Below, one piece after another: positions 48,391 through 59,635 of a stretch of 64,000 nt of DNA. The position numbers and the translations under genes are program-made. The stretch is from Gavia stellata (taxonomy: Eukaryota; Chordata; Aves; Gaviiformes; Gaviidae). The stretch lies in assembly GCF_030936135.1 (NCBI RefSeq), contig NC_082603.1, positions 21,666,880-21,730,879 of the forward strand. The letters are read 5' to 3'. How positions within the stretch are numbered: the first letter of the stretch is position 1; the number at the start of each line of letters is the position of its first letter. The notes below the pieces were generated by a model, which was given only the letters and a program-made list of their open reading frames with translations, had not been told where the DNA came from and did no database searches.

Positions 48391-48870
48391 AGACATGGAC
48401 CTGTTGGAACGGGTCCAGAAGAGGGCCACAAAAATGATCAGAGGGATGGCACACCTCTCCTACGAAGAAAGGCTGAGAGAGTTGGGGTTGTTCAGCCTGG
48501 AGAGGAGAAGGCTCTGGGAAGACCTTATTGTGTCCTTTAAATACTTAAAGGGGACTTACCAGAAAGATGGGGACAAACTTTTTAGTAGGGCCTGTTGCGA
48601 TAGGACAAGGAGTAATGGTTTTAAACTGAAAGAGGGGAGATTCGGACTAGATATAAGGAAGACATTTTTTACGATGAGGGTGGTGAAACACTGGAACAGA
48701 TTGCCCAGAGAGGTGGTAGGTGCCCCATCCCTGGAAACATTCAAGGTCAGGTTGGACAGGGCTCTGAGCAACCTTATCTAGTTGAAGATGTCCCTGCTCA
48801 ATGCAGGAGGGGTTTGACTGGGTGACCTTTAAAGGCCCCTTCCAACCCAAACTATTCTATGCTTCTATGA
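48391..48870 (+). mobile_element. 5'-truncated CR1 LINE with intact 3' end
   Basis: The open frame 48395-48781 encodes the last 128 residues of CR1 ORF2: [75 protein letters not shown] and PREVVGAPSLETFKVRLDRA. It is followed by a short 3' UTR ('ggtgacctttaaaggcccct', 'tccaacccaaac') and a tail of two ATTCTATG-type units ending at about 48870. Severe 5' truncation with an intact 3' tail is the normal CR1 pattern, because reverse transcription starts at the tail. No clear target-site duplication is seen, which is also usual for CR1. The intact frame and close fit to the family pattern indicate a moderately young copy. Confidence 0.95.
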
Positions 48871-48879
48871 ATATTTTAA

Positions 48880-51800
48880 GGCACAACTGAGAATTAAAAA
48901 TAAATAACAACATTGCTTGTTGCTGACAGTGACTATCCAGCATGCAATAGCCCACCTGTACTTTAATGTTTATAAAATATTACTACCATTATTTTTTAAA
49001 TATACATTTCTCCTTTCTGTTTTTGTAACTACTTTATATCTGTGTCTTGTCCTGTATATAGAATGTTAGAATATATTTTACATACAAACTACTGTGTGCT
49101 CAGTCTCATCATTAGGGGTTTTTTTCCCTTCAGATTTTATTTCCTATTGGCATAGGTGATTTAGGATCAGCAAAACCAAACCTTGTTCTTGGGACACTGG
49201 CCTTGCTTTGAGGTGTTAAACTAGTAACCCAGTCAATGAATGACTCTGACATACCAATAAAGCATTTCTTACAGCTACTTTATGTATTTCACAGATCCTT
49301 ATGTTTAAAAATGTTATTCTTCTTTTATGAGTTATATTTTGATTTTATAACAATAAAATGTGTTATTTTCTTTAGCTGATTTTCCATTATGAAACCTCTC
49401 AACTTTTAGCACATTGCAGCTGTATTAGTATCTTCAAGAGAACATGAGCAAATTCTGTATCTAACTACTGAATTTCAAGGAGAACTGAGCATCAGTCATG
49501 AGCATCAGCCTTACGACATCCTGTTCCAATTTTCTGCATCTCTCTCTCCATCTCTTCTAGCAGAAAATGGGGACAGTCTTAGGGGAGACCACTAGACTGT
49601 CTTCTAGAGGGTTCCCCTTTGCAGGGTAGGTTACACCTTAGTCACTGCGTTGTTGGTGCAGGCTGCAGCTGTGGTACAGATGGTGATGACAACTTCAAGG
49701 CTTAGCTCATAAGCATAGATATAAGGAAGCAGATGACGAAACATGTTACATAATGACTTCGTGAATATAGTGATTGACTGGTTATTTTTATGTTATATAT
49801 GCATTGCCACTTGCTTACCCACTATCAGACTCGGAGTACAAGACTTGAATGGTTCAGCATAAGGTGAATTATATAGCCTGGCCAATGTTAGCATAAACAA
49901 AACTTTTATATCAATTACTTTCATGTAACCTATGCTCTACATATTTGAGAATTGTTTTGAAGAGGTTTTTTTATTTTTAATGTATTGGTACTTAACCTTT
50001 TTGTCTCCCTCATCTGTAATACAGCTCTAATTATAGTAGGTAAAGGTGAAGAAACAGAAATGTGGAAAATGCATCCAACTTAATTTTACATAAATCTAAG
50101 TCAGAAATTTAGACCAGTAATAGAAAGGGTGATATAAAATACTCTAGTCTGGCTCAATGGTTTATGGATAGACAACTTTAAGCCTGTAGCTGGTCAAGAA
50201 CTGAAAAATGATTTGGAATAAATAGTTTTGCTTGCCAGTTTAATTTCTTTCTTTTAAAGGATCTGTCCTTCCAAAAGAGTGGTCCCTGGCTGATACAGAA
50301 ACAGAACATGGAGTGTATGAAATACAACAAACACCCTGACTAAAAAACCCCATATTAGCTGGCAACTCTATACATAAATAATAAGTTTGAAAATCATGTT
50401 TTTAATAAGACAGGGTGTTTTGTTGATCCCTGCAGTAGGAACATTGTAATAACTCATGCACAAGCTGACTAGGGAGAGACTGCCAGGCTCCAGGACAAAT
50501 AGTCAAGAGGAAATTCCCAGCAACAAGGAAGATGGAGGGTCAGTACATTAAGCACAAACTTCGGGAGATCTGGGAGATCAAAAGCACATTGTTTAGAAAG
50601 AGGTCCAAGAAGCCTGAGGCACAAGCAGACGTCCTTCCTGCAACTAGCTACAACTGCAGCCTTGCAGCTGCAGCTCAGGTAATGGGTCAGGCCTTGGTAT
50701 TGCTCCTTTATTTTCAGCCAAAGTTAACTGAGCTCATGCAGTTTTTAGGTAAGGTTTCAGCAGCTGAAGCTTTGGTGATTTTGGATGAAGTGGAGTGCTT
50801 ACGTAGTCCTTGTTTTAGGGGAAGCATAGCGAGCTTCCAGCTGGCTGAAAACAGTCTAGGGGCTGGAGCACTTTGATGTTCCAACCAGTTGCAAAGCGAA
50901 TGTCCGTATATGCCTTACACACTGAAAATGAGACTCCAATAATGCTTAAAATCCTTTCTGATCTCTGGCCTTATAAGCCAAAAAAGTAACTTTTTTTTTG
51001 ACCTACCTGAAGCATCTTTAGGTATATACAGATACGCATTGTGCACATGCTTTGGACAGCTGTGGTAAATGGGAAATCTCTATAAGCACCATCAGAAACC
51101 AAAAAACAATGTGAGGAAGCACTTAAGTTCCTGAACAATGTTCATTTCCACGTGTCAGGAGGTTTACAAGCCATAACCACCACAATGAATGAGTCACCAG
51201 ATTGTCTGGAATTAATATACATCTCCTATCTTGACAACACTATGTCATAACAAATAATGCAAACAGTAAATAAAGCAAGAGTAGCTTCACCAGCAGGAAA
51301 AATAAAAGGCAGAGCGTGGCTTTTAATTTTAGCAGGGCATTCAACTGTGAAAAGGGGGAAGTGTTCTAGCTTGTACTCCCCGCATTTTATTTCAGAGGGG
51401 TTTTTGTCAATAATTGTTTAATATGACATGTATTCAACAAGTCCTCCAGCATCTCTTTAAAGAGAAAAAGTCATGCACATTTCATTCGAGGAATACAAAT
51501 AAATGAAATGCTTATGCCTAGGAGTTGTTTCCCTCTTACCTTAAATCTGAAGGGCTGGGTTACAGACTTCTTTACTTAGTATTTCCTAAGGTATTCCTCA
51601 TCTATATACAGTGGACCTGATGAATGTTTCCTCTGGCATTTCTTCTGGTGAACTATGAGCACCTCCTGATCTGAAACAATGCTGTGTGACGGTCTTTGTG
51701 TCATGCCAAGCCTAAGCTAATTAGGCACATTTCCCAGTTATTCCCAGTTACTTACAGAGATTTTACTAAAAAATACCAAAACCACAAAACATTGCTGGGG

Positions 51801-52020
51801 AAGCCCATGTTTTTTCTCAATGTCTAGTGTAAGCTTACTCCTGTTGGCTTAGTTCAAGGCAGCTCTCTTGGTTTAAGTTACCCAACTAATTCCACCTGAA
51901 TATTGCAGTGAAAAGCTGAACACCTAAATCTTCTTTTGAGATCTTATTCTACATGCCAGACACATGGCTGTTCAAATTTGAAGTCCTCTAGACCTTACAG
52001 AGGCAACAAATCTTTACAGA
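48880..52020. other. Non-coding, unique-looking DNA
   Basis: No gene recognised. The 114-codon frame at 50532-50876 (MEGQYIKHKLREIWEIKSTL...) has a good hydrophilic start and an alanine/leucine-rich middle, but no known domain and no flanking LTR or LINE signal, so it is left as a chance frame. Confidence 0.4.
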
Positions 52021-52029
52021 ATGTGACCT

Positions 52030-52115
52030 TAGTTCTACTGGAGTCCAAGTTTCCCCTCTGCGAAATGAAATACTAGGCTTTTTACTACCTCACTGAGGTG
52101 GGTATTAAAGTCCTC
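52030..52115 (-). repeat. MIR-like SINE relic, reverse orientation
   Basis: 'agtttcccctctgcgaaatg', then 'ttactacctcactgaggtgg', then 'gtattaaagtcctc' match the reverse complement of the MIR core (CAGTTTCCTCATCTGTAAAATG, then TACCTACCTCATAGGGTTG, then GTGAGGATTAAATG). Confidence 0.55.
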
Positions 52116-52137
52116 CCTTAATGAATGAAATCTTGGC

Positions 52138-52192
52138 TCTGTCAGAGTCAGTGGCAAAACTCACATTGACTCCAATATGGCCAGATTTTACC
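52138..52192 (+). repeat. Relic of ancient palindromic amniote repeat
   Basis: 'gtcagagtcagtggcaaaac' followed by 'tcacattgactccaatatgg' and 'ccagattttacc' is the clearest match in the window to the 'gtcaatggcaaaactcccattgacttcaatggggccagg' pattern. It sits immediately after the reversed MIR relic. Confidence 0.55.
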
Positions 52193-53225
52193 TAATATTT
52201 AGGATGCCCTTACTGCTGCCCTGTGCAAACTGTGACAAACCCCGAATGTTCTGCACATGCTGTAAAATATAACCTCATGCAGTCACCTGACAACTCCCTC
52301 TGTGTCACTTACTTTTGCCCCCTTCCCTCCCCACATACAGATATTTAATGTGTCTATAATTTTCTTGATTATTTTCATCCCTTGTTTTAATATTGCAACC
52401 ATATTTGCTGGCTTCCTGCCTGGTCTCTTGGACTCATCTGACAGTGTGTGCTTTCATTTGTTATTCAGCTATTTTACTATCCTCTATGATTTTGTTTCAT
52501 ATCCCTTCCTATACTCTTTAAAACTTCCCCCTTGACCTCTCTCTTCCTTTGGCAGAACTAAAAACGAAAAACTTCTTGGATTAATGTGGTTTGCATTTCC
52601 AGCTGTAGTGTGTCTCATTTGAAAGTTTTTCTTTGCATTTGCAATATCTTTATCTGCTCTGAAGCATAATAGAGTTTCAATTTATATACTGCTTTTAACA
52701 TCAAGCAGTCAGTTCAAAGTCCTTTATAAAATGGGGAAAGAGGAAGCTAAACCTGAATAGTTGGTGCAAATAGAAAAGTTTTCAGGCTAGATTTAAATTG
52801 AGATAGCATAAGGGCATTCTACATATTACCATGTTTCTTTCTTTACTCCCAGTGCTCCCTACTTGCTTATTTTCTATTAACATTATACTAAGTGATCCAT
52901 TCTTCTGCATCTTTTTTGTTGCTAATTGCTGTACCTACTTGAGGGAAGGTTTTTTTTCTTATAGGCTTTCACACATACATTTTTGAGTCTTTTGTTATGA
53001 CTTCACCGTTATTTTTAGACATGGGCCAAAACAAAACTTCATCAGATGGTTGCTGGATGCTCAAGTTTAGCATCACGTTTTGATGAAGCTCCAGGGCAGC
53101 TTCATTCTCTGGCAGAAATTCAGGCGCTATTCACTCTCAGGAATGTTAATTTACCACAAATTGTACCTCATTTCTTGAAAGTGATTTGCCTATAATAGAC
53201 AGTCCCTGGAGAATTAGAAGAGACC

Positions 53226-53403
53226 CTTTTTCTTTTTCTTTTCTTTTTCTTTTTCTTTTTCTTTTTCTTTTTCTTTTTCTTTTTCTTTTTCTTTTTCTTT
53301 TTCTTTTTCTTTTTCTTTTTCTTTTTCTTTTTCTTTTTCTTTTTCTTTTTCTTTTTCTTTTTCTTTTTCTTCTTTTTCTTTTTCTTTTTCTTTCTCTCTT
53401 TTT
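53226..53403. repeat. (CTTTTT)n hexanucleotide tract, about 178 bp
   Basis: Almost pure array of CTTTTT with a few unit-length slips (CTTTT near 53239, CTTCTTTTT near 53371). The plus strand is pure pyrimidine throughout, so the tract can form triplex H-DNA. The plus-strand open frame through it (53186-53518) reads alternating Phe-Leu and is an artefact of the repeat. Length is probably polymorphic. Confidence 0.97.
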
Positions 53404-53689
53404 AACTGAGGTTATCAGTCACAACCAGGATTTTCAGTTCTGGCTTGGAGCTACTAGAATAACGGAAACTCAGTTTGATTTGTCTAATGTCATGATGAGA
53501 GGCATTATTAAAGCTTGACATGGACAGGGGGTTGTAGAAAACATTTTGATTCTGTAACCCAGAGACTTTCATAGACATGCTGTGTCACTGTAAGACTTTC
53601 TCTTCTTGTGATTATCTCTCTGTAATGTAACATTATTGTACTGGAACTCTCAGTGACTGATTTCCCAGAGTATTACATCATTCTATTAT

Positions 53690-53885
53690 GAGGAATCCTC
53701 CTTACTGTCATTCCTAGATCAGGATTATGCAGAAAGGCTAATGAATACTCAGGGATTAATCATTACCGTAACCGTGGATCGAGCTCTGAGAGAGGAAGAA
53801 GTTGGAAAACATCCACCATTCATCATTCCAGGGGGATTCACGAGGCAACTCTTTGCCCAGAATAAAGTGCAAATTAAAAAAATTA
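53690..53885. promoter_or_regulatory. Candidate conserved regulatory block
   Basis: Carries AGGATTA (53721-53727), GCTAATGA (53737-53744) and the compound GGATTAATCATTA (53753-53765), in which GGATTAATC is a paired homeobox site. Mixed-composition sequence follows ('accgtggatcgagctctgag', 'catcattccagggggattca'). No repeat similarity. The density of homeobox cores is the only evidence. Confidence 0.25.
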
Positions 53886-53899
53886 ATAGATGGTAACAA

Positions 53900-56800
53900 C
53901 ACCAGGTTATTATTTCTTTTTGAAAAAATTAACTTCCAAGTTCCCAGACGCTAGTTTGCCTTTGATAAGATACTTCAGTGGACTTCTGGCCACAATGACC
54001 AATACACATGCACCGAGGAACACGAAAGACAGTGACAGCTCTGTGCCATGCCTCATCCTGTCTTTGGGACCTGCTTGCCAGTCTTCCAACCTGAAGAAGG
54101 TCATCATAGTAACGGTGAAATTGATAAAGGAAAATAAAAGATATTCAAACTAAAGCTCAAAGACATTTATTTTGCTGTTATTTCATGAATTGTTATTCTT
54201 TTGCAGGAAGCATGATGCATCTCCCCAACACCTATTCAGAGATACCTGCTTGTCCCAGATTTGTAATTCATCATTCAAATGAAAGAGTTTACCTCCTACT
54301 TCAATGCAAACTTCTGAGGTATAAAATGGGAAATATTTGCTTTAACATACATCAAAACCTTATCTTAAACCTTTACTGCTTTGTTCCATTTGTCTGTGAA
54401 TGAACAGTTACTGTGATCACCTCACTTTGCTTTTACATCATACTTTGCGATGAATGGAAAGCATTACTAGATTGTATTTCTCTCAAAATCATTCCTGAAA
54501 AGTTCTGTGATTACCTGTCTCCTCTTCTCAATGTATCATTGGAAGACAGAGTAAAGGACAGAAATACTGATGGAAAGTAAATACAGTGAGAGGCACTTGT
54601 TGAATCACTGATCTTGCTGTTGGTAGCATTGATCAACACACATTTCCAACAGCTCTGTAAGCCACGGCTTCACTCACTTTAGCAGTCTGTCTCACTATGG
54701 TATACTGCATGTCAAGCTATTTTACATGGAGTACTTCATGGTTTTTGCCTCTGCATCCAAGCTAAAGCTGCCTCTTCTGGCGTGATATTTACAGTTCTTT
54801 CCAATCAAGTAATATTGATTTCAGGATTTTAAGTCCTGTAGCTGTACAATTCTCTTCTCTGCTGAGCGTGGTCTGATTCTCCCTTTAAAGAGGCTGGCTC
54901 ATTCCACTCTTCATCAAAGGAACTGTTCTTCTCAGCTCTTCTTTTCCTCCTGATAGAGTTGGCTCACACTCCTCTTCTCACTGCCAGCACTATTGGCCTA
55001 CTTTCTTATGCTTTGATGGAGCCATCCTACCCTACTTGGCTGCAGTTGGCCTATTCCACTCAGCTCAGATTAAGCTCTCTAACTCTGCTCTTTTTTGCTC
55101 TGATACGGTCATTCTCCTGTAATCCTCTGTGCTTTTCTATAACCACTCTGCTCATCATTTGTAGAAAGCTGTCTTGATAATCAGATTCCCTCTGTATGGT
55201 ATTTAATCCAGGTATTTGCTAATGACCACTAAGACTGGTATTTGCTTTTTCCTGGCATGTTTTTGATAGCAAAGCTGTACTGTGTATCTGTCATATGTTC
55301 TGTAAAAAATATACACTGCCATATTAATGTAAAATGATCTGTGTAAGAGCATATCAGTACAAAGCTGTCAACAGTCCTTGTACACATCTTGGGAGCCAGA
55401 CAGAAATGAACCCATGTAAATTCTAGTTAATGGCTTATTATTACACAAGCACATATTATGGAGGCAGGAAGGGATCCTACCGGTGGTGTTAAAAACCACC
55501 TGACTAAATCCTTCATAGAGCGTATCAATATCAGTGTGCCTGCCCTGGGGGCTGTGCAGAAAACTTTCCAAAATACGTATAAATTTAGGTTAAGAGCATG
55601 TCTAATCCCACAGTGTTTACATGTTGCTAATTATTTGCCCCCTGATTTGTATTAAATATGAAGGAATTTTAAATATCCTTTTGTATGTTGCTATTTGCAT
55701 GTCCTAGCCACAACTGTTCTAGCCATTTCTGACAAACGATTTATTACCTTTCTGCTTGTTCGATGTAATCACTGCTCAAAATGTGGCAGTTTTTTTTTCC
55801 AGTAGTTACAATAATCCAGAAAAAATACCCAATAATTAAACAAATGAGAAAGTACAATTAATTCATGAAAGTCCTTTTTGAAAATTTTGGCCCATATTAA
55901 TCTGTCTTTGTCTATGTGTTCATGCCATCCTATTTCTTAATTCACCTGTTCTACATTATTAAAAAGTATAAATTCATTACTGTGAACACTTATTTTGACT
56001 GAAGCATCGCCAGTTTTAACCAATATGCTTGTATGAATCAGAGCATGATAAAAAACATTTGACTTCATAAATCTTTTACTTCTGAATGACTGATGAAAAA
56101 ACAAAGGGTCTATAAAGCCATGAATACCTTCTCAGTAAATGGTGCAAAAAGTTCTATAAAAAGTAATTGATAATTTTGAGATCAATGAAAAAAATTATAA
56201 ATCTGTCTTCTTTATGAAGTCTCTTGTGTGAAATATGGAATGGTTTAGGCTATAAAATATATGTTTACCAGCAGGAGACTCAATCAACAGCTTTAAACAA
56301 GATATTTACAGATGAAAACAGAAGCCAATGTTATAGATAAGCAATTCACAAATTGTATTTATTTATATTTTTATTCTCTTGCTCATTCTCACTTAAAAGA
56401 AACTATTGCAACGTTATACACAGTTAATTACTTCTGATGGAAACTAAAATATTTAGTTCCAGCACCTTTTCTCAATGGACTTGCAAGACTCCATTTAGAA
56501 TTTGTGCATATGGTGTGTTGCACATCTTAAACCCATAAAGACTATGTCAGAGGCTCTAAGGAATAATAAAATATTAATTTGATGGCAAAAATTAAGTGGC
56601 TTAAAGAAAGAAGCTGTTGTTTATCCCATGAGTGGCTTTTAAGACGTTGATGTCTGGTTTTGAATGTGTCTATTTTTAGTCAAACTAACCACATGTAATG
56701 AGACCTAAATAACTATCTGACTTCAATCAAGCAGCTCACTTATGGAAAACCACCAATTTTCTCTGTCGAGTCCTCGGTATGAGAAAGGACATTTCCTCTT

Positions 56801-58735
56801 TCTGGACTCTTCTGATTTTGGTAACACTATAAAAAGGCCTCTTTCATCCCTGTGAACTTGCAGAAAAGGCATGTCCTTAAAGAAAAGATACTCTCTTTAC
56901 ACATAAAGAAATACATGGAAAGAAGCACACAGAAAGTGTGCATATTATGTGTGATATCCTAATTCACTGAGAAAACAGAAATGGCTAACTGACCATGAAT
57001 AGGGAAACAAATAAATTAATTATATGCTTGTTAAAATAAATGAATGGTTCTGATGCTCCGCTGCTTCAGAGAATTAATTCAATTTACAGTGCCTAAGGAT
57101 CCACCTATAGTTTAGTAGTGGTATATATTGTGTCAGATTTAAATAAGAAATCTGGGCATGTACTTTGCTTTCAATGACTGCCAGACCTAGTCATAGTAAT
57201 ATGGCCAAAATACATATTTACCCAAGGAATACTGCAGTAAAAACTGGTTTGCAGTTATCAAAAGGCTACTGACTATGATTTCTAATAACGTTTAAAAGTC
57301 ATCACAAAACATGATAATAATTAATTTCTTTTAGTATGAAAGAAAAATTTAAAGGACAAAAATTACTTCTAGAGCTATTTTTGTAGTGGTTACAGGGAAT
57401 AATGGCAACTTCTCATTTTGTTCTTTTAATTAATAACATTCAGAGTAAATTGGAGAAATCTCTAAAAGGAGACTTTTCAAAAGTATCTTTTGAATATCCA
57501 AGGTTCCTGACAATACCCTACCTTCTTCCTCCTTCTGTTGACATATTCTTCAAAGCAAAGCAAAATGCTGACTACATCCTAAGGAAGCACCAGATAGTCT
57601 AAAGATTTTAAGCAACATAATGTGAAAGCATTGGCAAAAGGGCAGAAGGTGGGAGAAGAGCCAGTAGAGCAGGGAGAGACTGTGGCAGCACAGAGGTGAG
57701 CAGAAAAGGGTCTATTTCACAGCTCCAAGAGGTACAAAGAGCAGGAGTCACCGAACTTAACCCAAGACTGTAATTCTTTCGAGATGTTCTGCTGGAATCA
57801 TTCTTCTCATCCCTTGAAGTTAATGATCAGAAGGACAAAATGAAACTGTGACCTGTGGTCCTTGAGGAAAATAAAAGAAAAAAGTAGAAAAGGGCAAACT
57901 TTTGCATTGTGCAAGCCTCAGGACACTTTCAGGGACAGAACAGCTGAATGTATTTTTTGCTGACTCATGTCATTGCTACGTATGTCTTAGCAGACTTCAT
58001 TCTTGCAATTAGTATTACATTTATTTTTAGAGAGACAGCTGGCCTCTGAATGCAGATGTGCTACATACGGTTGGTTATGCATACATGTCAACTATTTCAA
58101 CAGAAACGAGGAGAAAAGTAGACAGACTTGGATGTTTTGTTTGGCTTTGATGTTTTAGACTTTTTGCTTTGGTGCTATGCGTCTGGTATTTGCTTTATCA
58201 CATAATTATACTAGGTCTCGTTCAGTTTAGAAAATCAGGTTTATTTTCTTTTTCAGGAAAGAGATGAAAAGTGCTATTTTAATCTTTCCAAGCAATCTCA
58301 ATATTAAGCATTCCTATCACACATCAGTTTGGGGAGGGGAGGTTACAGCTTTGAGTTACTACATCTGGAATTTTGTTCGCTCACAGGTAGACCTGACTGC
58401 CAACAGCCGAAGAGGGAGAAGAGTTTGGGATTGGATCTCGATTATGGTTATACAGCATCAATGGTGTCAGGCTCAAGGGAGGCATTCGGCAGTCTGTATC
58501 TGCTGTGCAAACCACTGAAAGCCTCCATTTGACAGCTTTTCAAAATAGCTACGCTTGGCACCACTTCTTTGGGCACAATATGTCCTCGATAATTTATTTA
58601 GTTTATATATTCAGCTGTGTACTAATTAACTCTTTGCCTTTTGGAGTTCTGGTTTTCTGTTTAACGCATTTAACATTGTGGCATTGCAGTCCCAGGGGAA
58701 AAATTCTTCTGGCATTTACCTGGGTTGAATTTAGA
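53900..58735. other. Non-coding, mostly unique DNA
   Basis: No gene recognised. The segment 54860-55160 is pyrimidine-rich and contains three loosely similar blocks ('ggctcattccactcttcatc' near 54895, 'ggctcacactcctcttctca' near 54961, 'ggcctattccactcagctca' near 55047), which may be an eroded tandem repeat of about 65-85 bp. The rest is AT-rich and featureless. Confidence 0.4.
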
Positions 58736-58739
58736 GCAA

Positions 58740-59160
58740 TTTGAAGGGTTTCAGTGGATTTACGCTGCCTTTTGAGAGCAGAATTTGATCCTCTCAGTGG
58801 AATTAACAAACAGCTATAATTACCTCCATTAAAAAAAAAGTGCAAACAGATTTTACCTTCCTTTCTCACCATTTGTTTTTTATGTGCCAAAGGACACTTA
58901 GCAGAGGACAGCGCAAAGCTTTTCGAGGAGGCTCACTCAAGCCAGTAAAGTCAGCAGCGAGAAAGAACCTAGATTTTGAATTGGGCCCCCATTAAAATTG
59001 CTCAAAGGGCAGCGACTTTCAAGATTTTAATTTTTAAATTTTGGTCTGGAGCAGTGGGATTAACTGAATGCAGTTTGTTCTGAGCAAAGGGTCAATGTGA
59101 AGAAAATCAGAGCTAAGGCTTGCGTTGTTTTGCAGGCCCCATGCTTATTGAATTAGTAGT
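58740..59160. promoter_or_regulatory. Candidate conserved regulatory block with embedded old repeat
   Basis: The left edge (58748-58795: 'ttcagtggatttacgctgcc', 'gagagcagaatttgatcc') resembles the tail of the palindromic amniote repeat. Further in are TAATTA (58817-58822), TCF/LEF-type 'ctcaaagg' (59001-59008), GGATTAA (59057-59063) and a DR1-like nuclear receptor site GAGCAAAGGGTCA (59082-59094). The composition is mixed and the block lacks other repeats. Known biology: old amniote retroposons are sometimes exapted as enhancers. Exaptation here is inference. Confidence 0.3.
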
Positions 59161-59597
59161 TAACGTTTGCAGGAATTTTCAGTTTAGGGGTGTGGAAAAC
59201 CCTGTCACTATTAGAAGTTAGTGTTCAAAAGCGATTTGTAGCAAGTTAGATAGATAGAGCAGCACACAGGATACTAAAAAGCAAGCTGAGAAAGGCTTGA
59301 GAGAAGTGACCTGTGCATTCAAAAGAAAGGAACTGATCTCTATAAATTTCCCCTACTTGTATTCAAGTTGTATATTTCTCCTGTATTTTGTTTTCTCATG
59401 CATTTTTAATGATGGATGTGAAATCGTTTTTCATGATGTTTTTTGAAGAGCTAGATGCTGCTTAACCCACATTCGACGTGAGATTTAGTGTTTGTAGTAT
59501 GTGAATGTGTGCTTGTGTGTATGTTTACCTTTTTGTACTGAAATATTTTATTTAAATAATCACACTGCAAAATATGTAAGGTTGAGAAATGCTGAAA

Positions 59598-59635
59598 ACT
59601 TTGGGATAAAACCCAAAAAACTTTGGGATAAAACC
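59598..59635. repeat. Short tandem duplication, 22-bp period
   Basis: ACTTTGGGATAAAACC occurs at 59598-59613 and again at 59620-59635, separated by 'caaaaa'. Confidence 0.9.

Noticed and set aside
48556..48850. Minus-strand frames over the 48.4 kb CR1 copy
   Set aside because: Antisense shadows of the CR1 frame.
50532..50876. 114-codon frame that at first looked like a gag-like or regulatory protein
   Set aside because: No zinc knuckle, no flanking LTR, tRNA primer site or polymerase frame; no family recognised.
53186..53518. 110-codon frame with a long Phe-Leu repeat
   Set aside because: It is the translation of a (CTTTTT)n microsatellite, not a membrane protein.
54860..55160. Possible eroded tandem repeat of 65-85 bp
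   Set aside because: The three similar blocks share only about 20 bp each and spacing is uneven, so it is mentioned in the region entry rather than called.
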